Below, piece after piece: positions 54,715-64,000 of a stretch of DNA of 64,000 bases. The notes under the pieces were generated by a model. That model was not told the origin of the DNA. It did no database searches and saw only the letters and a list, made by a program, of their open reading frames with translations. The stretch lies in assembly GCF_032452875.1 (NCBI RefSeq), contig NC_083883.1, positions 52,822,698 to 52,886,697 of the forward strand, given 5' to 3'. Position 1 is the first letter of the stretch, and each line of letters begins with the position of its first letter. The stretch comes from Bos javanicus (lineage: Eukaryota > Chordata > Mammalia > Artiodactyla > Bovidae). The position numbers and the translations under genes were made by a program.

Positions 54715-55482
54715 CGAGTGGATGTCTATAGCTCACAGGTACTGAAACTACTGAGAATTATCCTTTCACATTAAGAATAACCATCCCACTTGGGAACTTT
54801 TGTTGCTGGAAAGTTTATCATTTTTTATTTATAATATTCAGCCTAGCACACTGGGGACCTAGGAAAGGTAACTAGGAAATCAAGATTCTGTTCAATCACA
54901 TTCTACTTATAACGAGGGCTATTTTTTTTTTTAAAACTTAAAACATTTAATACATTCTGAAATATTTATTTTCCCTTTCCTCTCTTCTAGTACTTCCTGC
55001 CTCTCTGGCAATTCATTTAAGAATTTTTTTTCCAGGTCACTGGATCTGGGAAGTAAATGAGACGGGAATGGTGATTATTTGTGCGGGCTGGTGTAAACTT
55101 TGGGCTGGAAAAGCAACATCGCCGGCAGACTTCACCCACAGGTGTAATTAACTGTGTCTTCCATCTCTCCAAAGAAAAAGTTCTAACAAAAGAATTTGTT
55201 AGGTTTTCCAAAAGTGGAAGGAAAAAAAAAATCCCCCAAGCTTCTCACCAGCAGTTATCAACAAAATGTCAAGAAAACTGGGAAAAAAAGAATTCACCAG
55301 ATGCCTTTTCAAAGGCAGACACAAAAAGAGGTAAAGAGGCAATTTCCAGGCTGGCTCATTCCCGGGGGAGCTTGTCCAGTTGGCCTCAAGACCTTCCAGC
55401 TCTATGACCTGGGGAAGGACAGGATCTTAGTCAGGAGGAAGCTTGTCTGACATTGCCAGCTGCTGCCAAGGGTCTTCCTCTG
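54715..55482. other. Intron A-B, unassigned stretch
   Basis: A/T-rich, with several T and A runs; no exon or confident repeat. The plus-strand ORF at 55081-55407 has no recognisable domain. Confidence 0.45.
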
Positions 55483-55614
55483 CTGCTGCTGCTGCTAAGT
55501 CGCTTCAGTCGTGTCTGACTCTGCGTGACCCCATGGACTGCAGCTTACCAGGCTTCTCTGTCCATGGGATTCTCCAGGCAAGAACACTGGAGTGGGTTGC
55601 CATTTCCTTCTCCA
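55483..55614 (-). mobile_element. Bov-tA SINE, truncated, with 12-bp target duplication
   Basis: GGTCTTCCTCTG at 55471-55482 and 55615-55626. It starts with a (GCT)n tail, CGCTTCAGTCGTGTCTGACT, and stops after CCATTTCCTTCTCCA, so it is one 3' monomer. Confidence 0.93.
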
Positions 55615-56319
55615 GGTCTTCCTCTGGGTCCCTGTAAATGCTGGTGGCAAAATTTCAAGAGAGAGTACCAAACAGATTACCTGCTCCTGGGAAATCTGCC
55701 CCCTACTTTCATCCTATTATGATCAGCCAGGTGCTTATTTATTTTTCATGCAACAAACACTCTCTGGGCAGCCACTATATACCAGGCCCTGTGTTGGTGC
55801 TGAAATATAAGTTTGCAGAGGGCGGTGGACTGGTGTGGGTTCTGTCTTCCTGGTGAGCGCCACCCCCCCAGCCCCCCGTGCCCTTCCTGGAGGGAGCCCG
55901 GTGCATGTGACCCAAGCTGGTCAATCAAAGTTTAAGATTTCACATGTCGGTTACAGAGGGCGAGGATCTCGTGCCTCCTTTTGGACCACAGACCTTACAT
56001 TTAGAGGCTTGTTTGCCTGAGTTTGCCTTTTTCAACACACAAAACTGGCCTTATGCAGAAAGCCAGACTCTGAAGGAAACAGAGAGGAGAGATTGGTGGT
56101 AGGAAGTGTTCTGATGACAAGATTCAAGCTCCTGGATCTAGCCATACCTGAAGCTAGAAGCCCTTTAAATATTCCAATAAGAGGAGCCAATAAATGCTTC
56201 CCCCTCCACCAAGCTAATTTCTTTACTGTCACCTGAAGGAGTCCTGGCAAGTCAGGGCATAAATGGCTTATAAATAGAAAAAAATTATAACCGTGGTTGC
56301 ACTATATTTCCAATTTAAA

Positions 56320-56785
56320 AATGGAGGCAGTTTGAAAAATGGCTACAAACACTTTGCAGCTTTGCCATCTAGCCTATTTTCCTGCCCTCTAAGTGTAGGC
56401 TGGCCCTGGGACTTCTTTAACCAACAGAAGGTAATGGAGGTGTGGCTGCACAATCCCCAGGCAAGTTCTTACAGGCTGTGAGCTTGTGTTCCAGCCCCTG
56501 GGAACCCTGAGAGCACTGTGCTATGATGAAAAACCACAAACAGAAAGGGGGCACCAGTCCAGGCATCCTGGCTGAGGCTCCAGTCCTGGGAAGGAGGCCA
56601 TCAGGGAGACCACCGGCTGGGCCAGGTCGTGGGCTGACTGCAGTCTAGTGAGTGAGGTCAGGGGACAGGAGCAAAGGAAACTTCCAGGTCAATCTGGAGA
56701 TTCTGGGGAATAATGAGTTGCTGTTTTAAGCCCCTAAGCTTTAGGGGTGGCTTGTTACATAGCAAGAAATACAGAATCCAAGCCT
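56320..56785 (+). mobile_element. MaLR-type LTR remnant
   Basis: GTTGCTGTTTTAAGCCCCTA and GGCTTGTTACATAGCAAGAA close the element in the way MLT1/MER LTRs end; the start near ACACTTTGCAGCTTTGCCAT is vague. Confidence 0.5.
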
Positions 56786-57229
56786 GGCTTCTCACCTCCC
56801 TGCAACAATTCTTACAGTCTTGTCTCAGGACACCTTTGTCGGAATCCCCTACCTCCTGAAGTTTGGATTCCATGTCTGACAAAGACCCCAGGTAGTTCTG
56901 TTCCTCACAGACTCCGAGAATTGCTGCAGGCCCAGGCCCTGGCCTTTGACGAAAGCGAGATATTGCAGACTGCTTCTTTTAGAATAATTTTCAGGTCATG
57001 TGTAAGAGGGGAGAAATCAACCCGGGTCCTTCCCAGGATGGTTTGAATTCACCTCTTCTCCTTCTTTGAACCTCCCTAATTCTTTAATGAGTCTCTTTCT
57101 TTGCTCGGGCCTCCCTGACTTCAGTGTTCAGTTCTTCCTGCCAGAAATGTATTTATCCATGATCACTGTTCCATCACTCGAAGCTGACCAAGTGATTACT
57201 ATGTGTGTGTTAGAAGTACCCGCTGGGAA

Positions 57230-57430
57230 GTTAACCAGACCTAGGTTTGAGTCTTAACACTGCTCCTTACCCTGGGCAACCTTAAACAAGTTACTTAACC
57301 TCTCTGAGCTTCGGTTTCCTCATCTGCAAAGTGAGGGAGATAAAATCTATCCTGAAGATGATAAGGATTAACAAGCCAAGGAAATGTCAAGTGCACAGGA
57401 CATGGCCCAGCACACAGGAGGGGCTCAGTA
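57230..57430. repeat. MIR remnant
   Basis: CAAGTTACTTAACCTCTCTG, AGCTTCGGTTTCCTCATCTG and a CAGCACACAGGAGGGGCTCA end, well preserved. Confidence 0.85.
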
Positions 57431-57526
57431 CCTTGCAGTGGTAGATGCTGTTTGGGACAAAATGAGCAGTAACCAGACTTTTGGCTGAATGTCTTGGGAG
57501 CAAGAGGTGATTTCTTGGAAGTAGTC

Positions 57527-57547
57527 AAAAAAAAAAAAAAAAAAAAA
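57527..57547. repeat. A20 homopolymer run
   Basis: A T20 tract on the transcript strand, about 95 bases downstream of the exon A donor. Confidence 0.9.
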
Positions 57548-57641
57548 GGCACTTCTAGAGTCACAAAGAGCAAGAGGCAGTGGCAAGCCCTCCGTGGGTC
57601 CCTCCTGCTACTGCAGCTCTGTCCTCCCCAAGATCCCTCAC

Positions 57642-57751
57642 CTTCTCCTGCTGGGCCAAGTCATGATCCACAAACATCTCTCTGGCGGATCCTGCCCCAG
57701 GAATTTCCTCAGCCACTGGTTGGTCTGACAGATCCACGGCGTTGGTCCACA
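57642..57751 (-). CDS. FHAD1: FHAD1 exon A: linker after the FHA domain
   Basis: This is the most 5' exon recognised. It is 110 bp: two bases completing a split Val-type codon, then 36 codons running from WTNAVDLSDQ to DLAQQEK. The acceptor TTAG lies just above 57751 and the donor GAAG|GTGAGG just below 57642. Composition is acidic and low in heptads (AVDLSDQPVAEEIPGAG), so it is probably a flexible linker between the FHA domain and the coiled coil. It ends in phase 0, matching exon B. Its acceptor needs a preceding exon ending in phase 1, and none was found up to 64000. The assignment depends on homology to FHAD1 and on joining exon B cleanly. Confidence 0.85.
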
Positions 57752-58087
57752 CTAATACACATGGGCGACAGAGAATGCAGAGGAGATTGTAAGTTTCCCC
57801 CAAATCTTAGAGGATATCTTCAGATTAACCTTCACACTCATGAAACTCATGCAATGACATCATCACAGGAACGCTGGTAAGGGGAAGAGCCGCCTCTTCC
57901 TCTTCCCCTGGGTTAGCTGTGCGGATGCACTTTGATGCAGCCCTTTCCAGACTTATTTCTATGCCGCGTAAGAGCTGAGGACCTGTGCACGTCATTTAAT
58001 CTCTCTCAGCTGCATATATAATGTAGGGACACTAACAGTCTCTATTATAAAGGGCTCTTTGGAGAGTAAATAGAATGAAGATGTAGA

Positions 58088-58140
58088 GCAGGGGTGGGAA
58101 AACTACGGCCCTACGGCCAAATCTGGCCCTCTGGGTATTT
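58088..58140. mobile_element. Ancient hAT-type element, 5' part
   Basis: GCAGGGGTGGGAAAACTACG and GCCAAATCTGGCCCTCTGGG; same family as 2424-2628, cut by a CHR SINE. Confidence 0.6.
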
Positions 58141-58408
58141 TAAAATTTATTTATTGGGCTTCTCTCTACTGCAGTGAGTGGAGCTACCCTCCAGTCGCGG
58201 TGCAGGTACTTCTCACCGCAGTGGTTTCTCTTGCTGCAGAGCACGGGCTCTAGGGAGCAGGTTCAGTGGCTGCAGCACGTGGGATCAGTAGTTGCGGCGC
58301 ACGGGCGTAGTGGCTCCACGGCATGTGGAATCTTCGCAGACAGGGACTGAACCTGTGTCCCCTGCACTGGCAGGCAGATTCTTCTCTATTGCGCCACCAG
58401 GGAAGCCC
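58141..58408 (-). mobile_element. CHR-type SINE (cluster member 1)
   Basis: TTTATTTATTGGGCTTCTCT, GCTCTAGGGAGCAGGTTCAG and GCGCCACCAGGGAAGCCC. Confidence 0.88.
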
Positions 58409-58477
58409 AGCTATTTTTAAACTGCAGTCACATCTTTTATTTACGATTTTTTTTTTTTGAGGCTGACCTGTTTTCCT

Positions 58478-58637
58478 TTCTAAGTCTTTATTTAACTCAT
58501 TACAATATTGCTTCCGCTCTGTGCTTCAGGTTTTTGGCCATGAGGCATATGGGATCTTAACTCCCCTACCAGGGATCAAACCCGTACCTCCTGCTCTGGA
58601 AGGTGAAGTCTTAACACTGGACCACCAGGGAAGCCCT
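58478..58637 (-). mobile_element. CHR-type SINE (cluster member 2)
   Basis: TCTTTATTTAACTCATTACA, ACCAGGGATCAAACCCGTAC and GGACCACCAGGGAAGCCCTA. Confidence 0.88.
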
Positions 58638-58662
58638 AGTCATATCTTTAACAAAAAACAAA

Positions 58663-58777
58663 AATGGGGAAATACCCTGGCTGTCCAGTGGTTAGGACTC
58701 TGCTTTCCCTGCCAAGGGCTCGGGTTCAATCACTGGTTGGGGAACTAAGATCTCACAGCCAACAAACAAAAACAAAT
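58663..58777 (+). mobile_element. CHR-type SINE (cluster member 3)
   Basis: GGGGAAATACCCTGGCTGTC, GGTTCAATCACTGGTTGGGG and a (CAAA)n tail. Opposite orientation to its neighbours. Confidence 0.88.
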
Positions 58778-58870
58778 ATGGATTTACATAACAGAGATTT
58801 TCTCCAGCTTACTTTTCACCTAACAATATTAAAAAAGAAAAATCAGCATTTGCAGCTGTACTTGGTTCTT

Positions 58871-59098
58871 TTAAAAAATATTTATTTATCTTTGGCTGTG
58901 TTGGGTCTTACGTGTGGGTGAGCGGGCTTCTCTCCAGTTGTGGCGGGTGGGCTCCAGAGCACGGGGGCTCTCTAGCTGTGGTGTGCAGGCTTAGCTGCCC
59001 TTCGCCACGTGGGAGCTTAGTTCCCTGATCAGGGATCAAATCCCCATCCGCTGCACTGGGAGGCAGGTTCCTAACCACTGGACCACCAGGGAAGTCCC
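58871..59098 (-). mobile_element. CHR-type SINE (cluster member 4)
   Basis: ATTTATTTATCTTTGGCTGT, GGGAGCTTAGTTCCCTGATC and GGACCACCAGGGAAGTCCC. Confidence 0.9.
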
Positions 59099-60380
59099 TG
59101 TACCACATCCTTTTTAATGATAGCATTGTGCTCCACTGTACAACCCTACCTGATGTATTAACTGGGACCCACTTGATAAACATACAAGCTTTCCTGATTG
59201 TTTGCTCATTAATCCCATTATTACAAGGGCTGTTTACATGACTTTTGGGGGATGTGGCATTATGTTTGGGGATCTCACTCTGAATTATATCAGACACAAT
59301 TCACATCAAGACTGAATAATTTTTTTTTTTTGGTGTAGAAACTTTCGTAAAGATTTCCATAATTCTGCTTGTGAGATCACTGGGCTCCAAGCAGTGTATT
59401 TTAAATTTCCAACTGACTCTGGTTTCTGGGCAGTCACTGCACATTCTTATCTTCTTGTGAAGTGAGAAACTGATCCAATTGTTTTCAAAGCCAGTGAGAC
59501 TTTAATGGGTGTTAACATGAATGATGAATGAAGCATGCACCGACGCGTTTGTGGCCATTTATTCCATCATTTATTCATTTGGCTTCTGCATTTTTTATTT
59601 ATGCACTTCAGAGTCAATGATTCCCTCCCTACCAAGCTTTAAAACATGTCTGTGGATCCTAGAACCTCCAGTGGATGCAGCCTATTAAAAAAAAAAAATC
59701 CTCTCCTGGTACAGGTTTGACTATAATGTGCAGCCAAATTCTGGGCCCTGTCATGCATCAAGGATCGTCACAGGCCTGCGCTTTAGTTTCTAAATATTCA
59801 GCATCGTGTGCTCGGTGCTATATGCGTGCAGGTCGCTTAACTTGCAGGCTAGAGGCGGTCAGATCCCGAATCTGCAGTCCTCTCCTGGTGCGGCCGGGCA
59901 GCACTGCATTAGACAGGCCATAGACCAGAGGCAGTTGTGCCTCCCGAAGGTCAGAAATGGGTTCTTACTGGTAGCAGCGTGGCCTGTTACTTGGCATGCT
60001 GAACGCTAGAAACCAGCTCCCAGGGGTCCAAGGGAGGAAGGGACTGCCTAGGCTGTGCCCCGGGGCAGGCCCTGGGGTCTGACCCTAACGGGGCGAGTGT
60101 CCAGTCTCGGCTTAAAGCTCTGGCGTCTGCTGCTATCTCTAGGGGTAACTCAAGATGCTTAGAGACCCTGCGAGGTGATGGTCAGAGGGGGACATCATCA
60201 AACCTATAGAACAGGCTGGACGATGGGATCCCTCTGCTGCAGAAGATGTGTTCACGGATAGTCTCTGTGGGGGCAGAACATGCTCTGAGACTCACTTTCC
60301 TTACAACCAGGCTGGGAGGTGCTGGGGCAGCTTCCCCTCACCCGCCCCAAATGTCTTTACAGGCTACTATTATTTATCAA
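59099..60380. other. Unassigned intronic stretch upstream of exon A
   Basis: Searched on the minus strand for the missing linker and FHA-domain exons of FHAD1; none recognised. No confident repeat. Confidence 0.45.
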
Positions 60381-60500
60381 CACTGGAGCAGGAAATGGCA
60401 ACCCACTCAGTATTCTTGCCTGGAAAATTCTATGGACAGAGAGGCCTGGCAGGCTACAGTCCATGGGGTCACAGAGTCGTATACAACTGTGGGACTGAGC
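60381..60500 (+). mobile_element. Bov-tA SINE, 5' truncated
   Basis: GCAGGAAATGGCAACCCACT, CAGGCTACAGTCCATGGGGT and CTGTGGGACTGAGC. Confidence 0.85.
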
Positions 60501-60797
60501 TATCTTCGTAGCTCTTCCTGTTTCCCCCATTCCTATTAATATTATTTGTCAAAAAGGACCTAAGGGCCACGTCTGACCAAACCGGTTTAACTAAGTTCAA
60601 AACAGACCCTCTTGCCTGCTGGATCCCTTGGAGATCCTAGTGGGGAGAACCCCCAGGGAGGGCCAGGAGGGCTGGAGGATTGGGTGGGAGCAGAGGTAGG
60701 GACAGGGGCACTTTAAGAAGTTTCCAGCAGGAGCTATTTGCCAAACAGCAGGGGAGTTACTTCAATATTTTAACAACCCACTGTCCTGGTGTGTGTG

Positions 60798-60986
60798 TGT
60801 GAAAGTCTCTCAGTTGTGTCTGACTCTTTGCTACTCCATGGATTATACATCTATGGAATTCTCCAGGCCAGAATACTGGAGTGGGTAGCCTTTCCCTTCT
60901 CCAGGGAATCTTCCCAAGTCAGGGATTGAACCCAGGTGTCCCTCATTGCAGGCAGATTCTTTACCAGCTGAGCCACAGGGAAGCTT
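60798..60986 (-). mobile_element. Bov-tA SINE
   Basis: GAAAGTCTCTCAGTTGTGTC, CAGGGATTGAACCCAGGTGT and GCTGAGCCACAGGGAAGC in antisense order. Confidence 0.9.
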
Positions 60987-61254
60987 GCCTGTCCTGGTGC
61001 TTATCCAATAATCATCAGTCTACAGAGGGGCAGCAAGTGTGCACCTTAACTGTGTCTTATTTTTTTTGTCATTTCTTTCTTTAAAAAAATTTTTTTAAAT
61101 TATGAAAGTATGACAACACATCTATAGCAGACATGGAAAATACAGAATAAAGTTACATATATTAACTGTATCTTCAAGACGTTGCTACATATGGTAAGTT
61201 GTAAATAAAAGTTAAAAGACAATCATGGGTAGATAATCATTTAATTTTTAAAAA

Positions 61255-61565
61255 TTTTAACATTTACTGAGTGTTCAGTATGCATCAGGGACTGTGCTTG
61301 GCACTTACAGGCAGGATCTGATTTTGTCTTCATGACAACCTGGTGAGATAGGCTTTACTATTTCCACCTCCAGTGAAGGACACGGAAGCCTGGCGTGATA
61401 CAGTCCGTGGGGTCGCAAAGAGTCAGACACGACTTCGTGACTGAACAAGCACATTCCTGTTTCCATTTTATAAGTGAGTGGTATGACGTACAGAGATGGC
61501 AAGCCACCTACTCAAGGACACACAGCTGGTGTGTAGGTACGAGCCCAGGTCTGTTGGATTCTGAG
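61255..61565. repeat. MIR remnant split by a BovB tail
   Basis: TTTACTGAGTGTTCAGTATG and CTTCATGACAACCTGGTGAG before, then CACAGCTGGTGTGTAGGTAC after a 74-bp BovB/Bov-tA 3' end. Confidence 0.7.
61374..61447 (+). mobile_element. BovB/Bov-tA 3' tail inside MIR
   Basis: AGTGAAGGACACGGAAGCCT, GTCGCAAAGAGTCAGACACG and TTCGTGACTGAACAAG. Confidence 0.85.
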
Positions 61566-61863
61566 CCCAACCGCTCCTAACCTCTACGCAGTAAATTTAC
61601 TGAAGTGGGAAGACATTTATGATATATTATTGAATTTCAAAAAGCAGGTTACCAATGTTAGGTTCACAAGATCCCATTATTGGGAGAAAAATTATATATA
61701 AATTGGATGGCATTTCAAAAAATTCACCCAATGTATTTTCTGTTCTCAGTAATTCTTCTCCACTTCCCATGAGCTCTTGCCATTAAGATTTGGTGGTTTT
61801 GGAGCTGAGGTTTTATTGCCTTGTGGGAAAGGAAGGATGACTATTAACTTAGAATGGGGTGAT

Positions 61864-62078
61864 TCAGCCTCCAGGCACAATGATGTTTTGACTTCTGGCA
61901 AAGACTGGACACATTTCTGAGTATCACAGTCGGAGGGTCGGGGGGTGGGGTTGCTGCTGGCATCAGTGGGAAGGAGCCAGGGATGCTGCTAAATGTTCTA
62001 AAATGAACAGGACAGATCCCACAGCAAGGAGTTATCCAGTCCCAAATGTCACCGTGCTGAGACGGAGAAACTCTGACC
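61864..62078 (+). mobile_element. MER20 DNA transposon
   Basis: GATGTTTTGACTTCTGGCAA, GGGATGCTGCTAAATGTTCT, ACAGGACAGATCCCACAGCA and CAAATGTCACCGTGCTGAGA, the sense MER20 order. Confidence 0.75.
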
Positions 62079-62559
62079 TGGCCTACGATAAATAAGGCCT
62101 TGGCCTTGGGTTTTCAAATAGGATTTTTCAAATCTATAGCAAGGCAACAGTCTAACAGTAAACCAACGTTAGTTGAAAACCCCAGCTTCATTAAGAGGGG
62201 ATGGGTTTTTTTCAGAACCCTCAAAAATAGATGTTTTCTATCAAGAGCCAGCCTGGAGGACTGGAACATAGAGTGCTCTGAAGAGTGGAGCAGAGAGGCC
62301 CAGACAGGAAGGAGCTCTCCATCACATGGGAAGTTGAAAGCCCTTCTCAGAGGATGGAGTGTCAGGGAAGTCAGGGTGAATGTATGGAAACAGATGAGAT
62401 ATGGCTGGGAGGCTGAGGGAATAGAGCCCCAGGTAGATGTGAAGGCCTCTAAGCCATAGGATTCATCCTTCACTTCTCCAGGGGACTGTACATCCCTCAG
62501 AGAAGCCCCAGTTGCAACATGGCATTGGAAAAACTGATGGCAAAACCCACTGATTACAG
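62079..62559. other. Unassigned intronic sequence
   Basis: A minus-strand open frame of 237 codons (62114-62827) runs through here into the BovB antisense; it has no family resemblance outside the repeat. Confidence 0.45.
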
Positions 62560-62958
62560 TTGTTGTTTCGTTGATCAGTTGTGTCTGACTCTTTGCGACT
62601 CCATGGACTGCAGCATGCCAGGCTTCCCTGTCCATCACTATCTCCCGGAGTTTGTTCAAACTCATGTTCATTGAATCAATGATGCCATCCAACCATCTCA
62701 TCCTCTGTCGCCCCCTTCTCCTCTTGTTCTCAGTCCTTTCCAACATCAGTCCTTCCAATGAATATTCAGGGTTGATTTCCTTTAGGATTGACTGGTATGA
62801 TCTCCTTGCTGTCCAAGGGACTCTCAAGAGTCTTCTCCAGCATCACAGTTCAAAAGCATCAATTCTTTGGCACTCAGCCTTCTTTATGGTCCAACTCTCA
62901 CATCTGTACATAGTCAAGCTGTACAAACCATAACTTTGACTATACAGACCTATGTTGG
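62560..62958 (-). mobile_element. BovB LINE 3' fragment
   Basis: (GTT)n-like end, GATCAGTTGTGTCTGACTCT, then GGATTGACTGGTATGATCTC and CAACTCTCACATCTGTACAT. Confidence 0.9.
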
Positions 62959-63272
62959 CCCGAGACTAGGTCATAAAAGACATTGTGGTTTCTGCCTTAG
63001 TGTCCAAGACCACTTGTCTGGAGCAGCTGTGTCACAAGGACACTCAGCAGCCTATGGACAGGCCCACCTGGTGAAGAACTGAGGCCTCTTACTAAAAGCC
63101 ATGGAGGGAACCATCACAGAGATGGGCCCTTCAGCCCCAGGAAGGCCTCCTGATGACCACAGCCCTAGCTGAGACCATGATAGCAACCTCATGAGAAACC
63201 CCAAGCCCAAATCACCCAGCTCAGCCAGTCCCAAATTTCTGACTCAGAGAAACTGTGAGATAATAAATGCTT

Positions 63273-63519
63273 CAGTTCAGTTCAGTCGCTCAGTCGTGTC
63301 CGACTCTTTGTGACCCCATGAATCGAAGCACGCCAGGCCTCCCTGTCCATCACCAACTCGTGGAGTTCACTCAGACTCACGTCCATTGAGTCGGTGATGC
63401 CATCCAGCCATCTCATCCCCTGTCGTCCCCTTCTCCTCCTGCCCCCAATCCCTCCCAGCATCAGGGTCTTTTCCAATGAGTCAACTCTTCGCAGGAGGTG
63501 GCCAAAGTATTGGAGTTTC
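63273..63519 (-). mobile_element. BovB 3' fragment inside an LTR
   Basis: Bounded by ATGCTT at 63267-63272 and 63520-63525, a possible 6-bp target duplication. It covers only the last 250 bases of BovB. Confidence 0.9.
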
Positions 63520-63537
63520 ATGCTTACTGTTGTTTTA

Positions 63538-63847
63538 TTTTAAATGTATTTATTTGGCTGTGCTGGGTCTTGATTGCTGTGCTCGGGCTTTCTCTAGTTG
63601 CAGGGAGTGGGGTTACTCTTTAGTGTGGGCTTCTCGCTGCAGTGGCTTCTCTTGTCGCAGAGCACAGGCTCTAAGGCTTCCAGGCTTCAGCAGTTTCGGC
63701 TTGTGGGCTCTAGAGCACAGGCTCAATAGTTGTGATGCACGAGCTTAGTTGTTCTGTGGCATGAGGGATCTTTCCAGATCATGGATAGAACTGTGTCTCC
63801 TCCTTTAGCGGGAGGATTCTTCACCACTGAGCCATCAGGGACACCCC
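63538..63847 (-). mobile_element. CHR-type SINE with 14-bp target duplication
   Basis: TTACTGTTGTTTTA at 63524-63537 and TTACTTTTGTTTTA at 63848-63861. Near full length, antisense. Confidence 0.92.
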
Positions 63848-64000
63848 TTACTTTTGTTTTAGACCTTCACATCCTGGAGTAACTTATCATGCAGCAATGA
63901 GGAGTGAATACTGATTTTTGGCAGCAGGATCGTTGTGAAATTTAACAAAACCCCTGAATGGTGGAATGGTTTGGGGCGGAACAGTGGCCAGAAGCTGGAG

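Larger units (their letters stand above)
1476..57751 (-). other. FHAD1: FHAD1 gene, internal portion (14 exons)
   Basis: Fourteen minus-strand exons splice into one uninterrupted frame of 592 codons. Every junction is GT-AG and every phase matches, which is very unlikely by chance. The peptide matches what I remember of mammalian FHAD1, exon by exon. FHAD1 is a long protein with an N-terminal FHA (phosphothreonine-binding) domain followed by coiled coil; its cellular role is poorly known. Only the start of the coiled-coil region is here. FHA exons were not found in 57752-64000 and the C-terminal exons lie below position 1. No promoter, CpG island, start codon, stop codon or poly(A) site of the gene is in view. 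The identification comes from recall, not a database search. Confidence 0.93.
62959..63900 (+). mobile_element. MaLR-type LTR split by BovB and CHR
   Basis: CTGAGGCCTCTTACTAAAAG, GAGAAACTGTGAGATAATAA to 63272, TGTTGTTTTATT after BovB, and AACTTATCATGCAGCAATGA after the CHR SINE. The three pieces are collinear with one LTR end. No viral coding sequence is present. Confidence 0.75.

Noticed and set aside
56658..56882. Minus-strand peptide DMESKLQEVGDSDKG, resembling coiled coil, as an extra FHAD1 exon between A and B
   Set aside because: Exons A and B join directly in phase with the known peptide, and there is no proper acceptor in the right frame; best explained as chance.
62114..62827. 237-codon minus-strand ORF as a gene
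   Set aside because: One end is the BovB tail domain; the rest has no similarity or splice evidence and is probably a fortuitous open frame.
1..64000. CRISPR array, operon, phage or bacterial defence system
   Set aside because: Exon-intron structure and mammalian repeats throughout; no direct repeats with spacers or prokaryotic gene order.

Overview
The window is mammalian nuclear DNA from a ruminant, most likely a bovid (cattle, buffalo, sheep or goat). The diagnosis rests on its repeats. There are ten sizeable BovB (RTE-clade) LINE pieces, more than twenty Bov-tA/Bov-A2 SINEs with the BovB-like 3' end, and about fifteen older tRNA-derived CHR-type SINEs shared by cetartiodactyls. Pan-mammalian MIR, L2, MER5A, MER20 and MaLR relics lie beneath them. 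I see no bacterial or viral gene clusters, operons, CRISPR arrays, tRNA genes or rRNA genes. I could not separate cattle from sheep, goat or buffalo by eye.

The only protein-coding gene I can support is on the minus strand: an internal part of FHAD1 (forkhead-associated phosphopeptide-binding domain 1). I assembled 14 exons, in transcript order 57642-57751, 54025-54261, 43295-43418, 39825-39955, 37812-37901, 36681-36785, 32486-32593, 29400-29483, 28499-28651, 26526-26721, 7139-7209, 5425-5577, 1825-1932 and 1476-1583. Every intron is GT-AG. All phases match, and the joined 1778 bases read as one stop-free frame of 592 codons plus a split first codon. The encoded segment is charged, heptad-rich coiled coil. 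The N-terminal FHA domain exons should lie above 57751, probably beyond the window, and the C-terminal coiled coil lies below position 1. The last two exons are a tandem duplication with a 349-bp period that includes flanking intron.

Layout: 1-7200 holds four exons with old MIR, hAT and LTR relics. 7210-26525 is a single 19.3-kb intron packed with nested repeats: MER20 holding BovB holding Bov-tA at 9.5-10.4 kb, L1 holding BovB and Bov-A2 at 12.4-14.1 kb, a BovB with a 343-codon open reverse-transcriptase frame at 17.2-18.8 kb, and a near-full-length but broken BovB at 20.1-24.1 kb in the opposite orientation. 26.5-43.4 kb carries eight closely spaced exons with CHR and Bov-tA insertions. 43.1-43.3 kb is a 43-bp minisatellite starting 30 bp inside an intron. 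43.4-54.0 kb is a 10.6-kb intron with another broken BovB. 54.0-57.8 kb has the two most 5' exons. 57.8-64 kb is repeat-rich intron with a cluster of four CHR SINEs and an LTR broken by two younger insertions.

This is not a multi-gene system. The points most worth checking are the exon duplication, the minisatellite made of splice-acceptor-like units, a weak donor on a frame-neutral exon, and the long inverted BovB pair inside one intron. Exon boundaries were placed by eye from splice motifs and frame. Repeat ends are approximate unless a target-site duplication is quoted.
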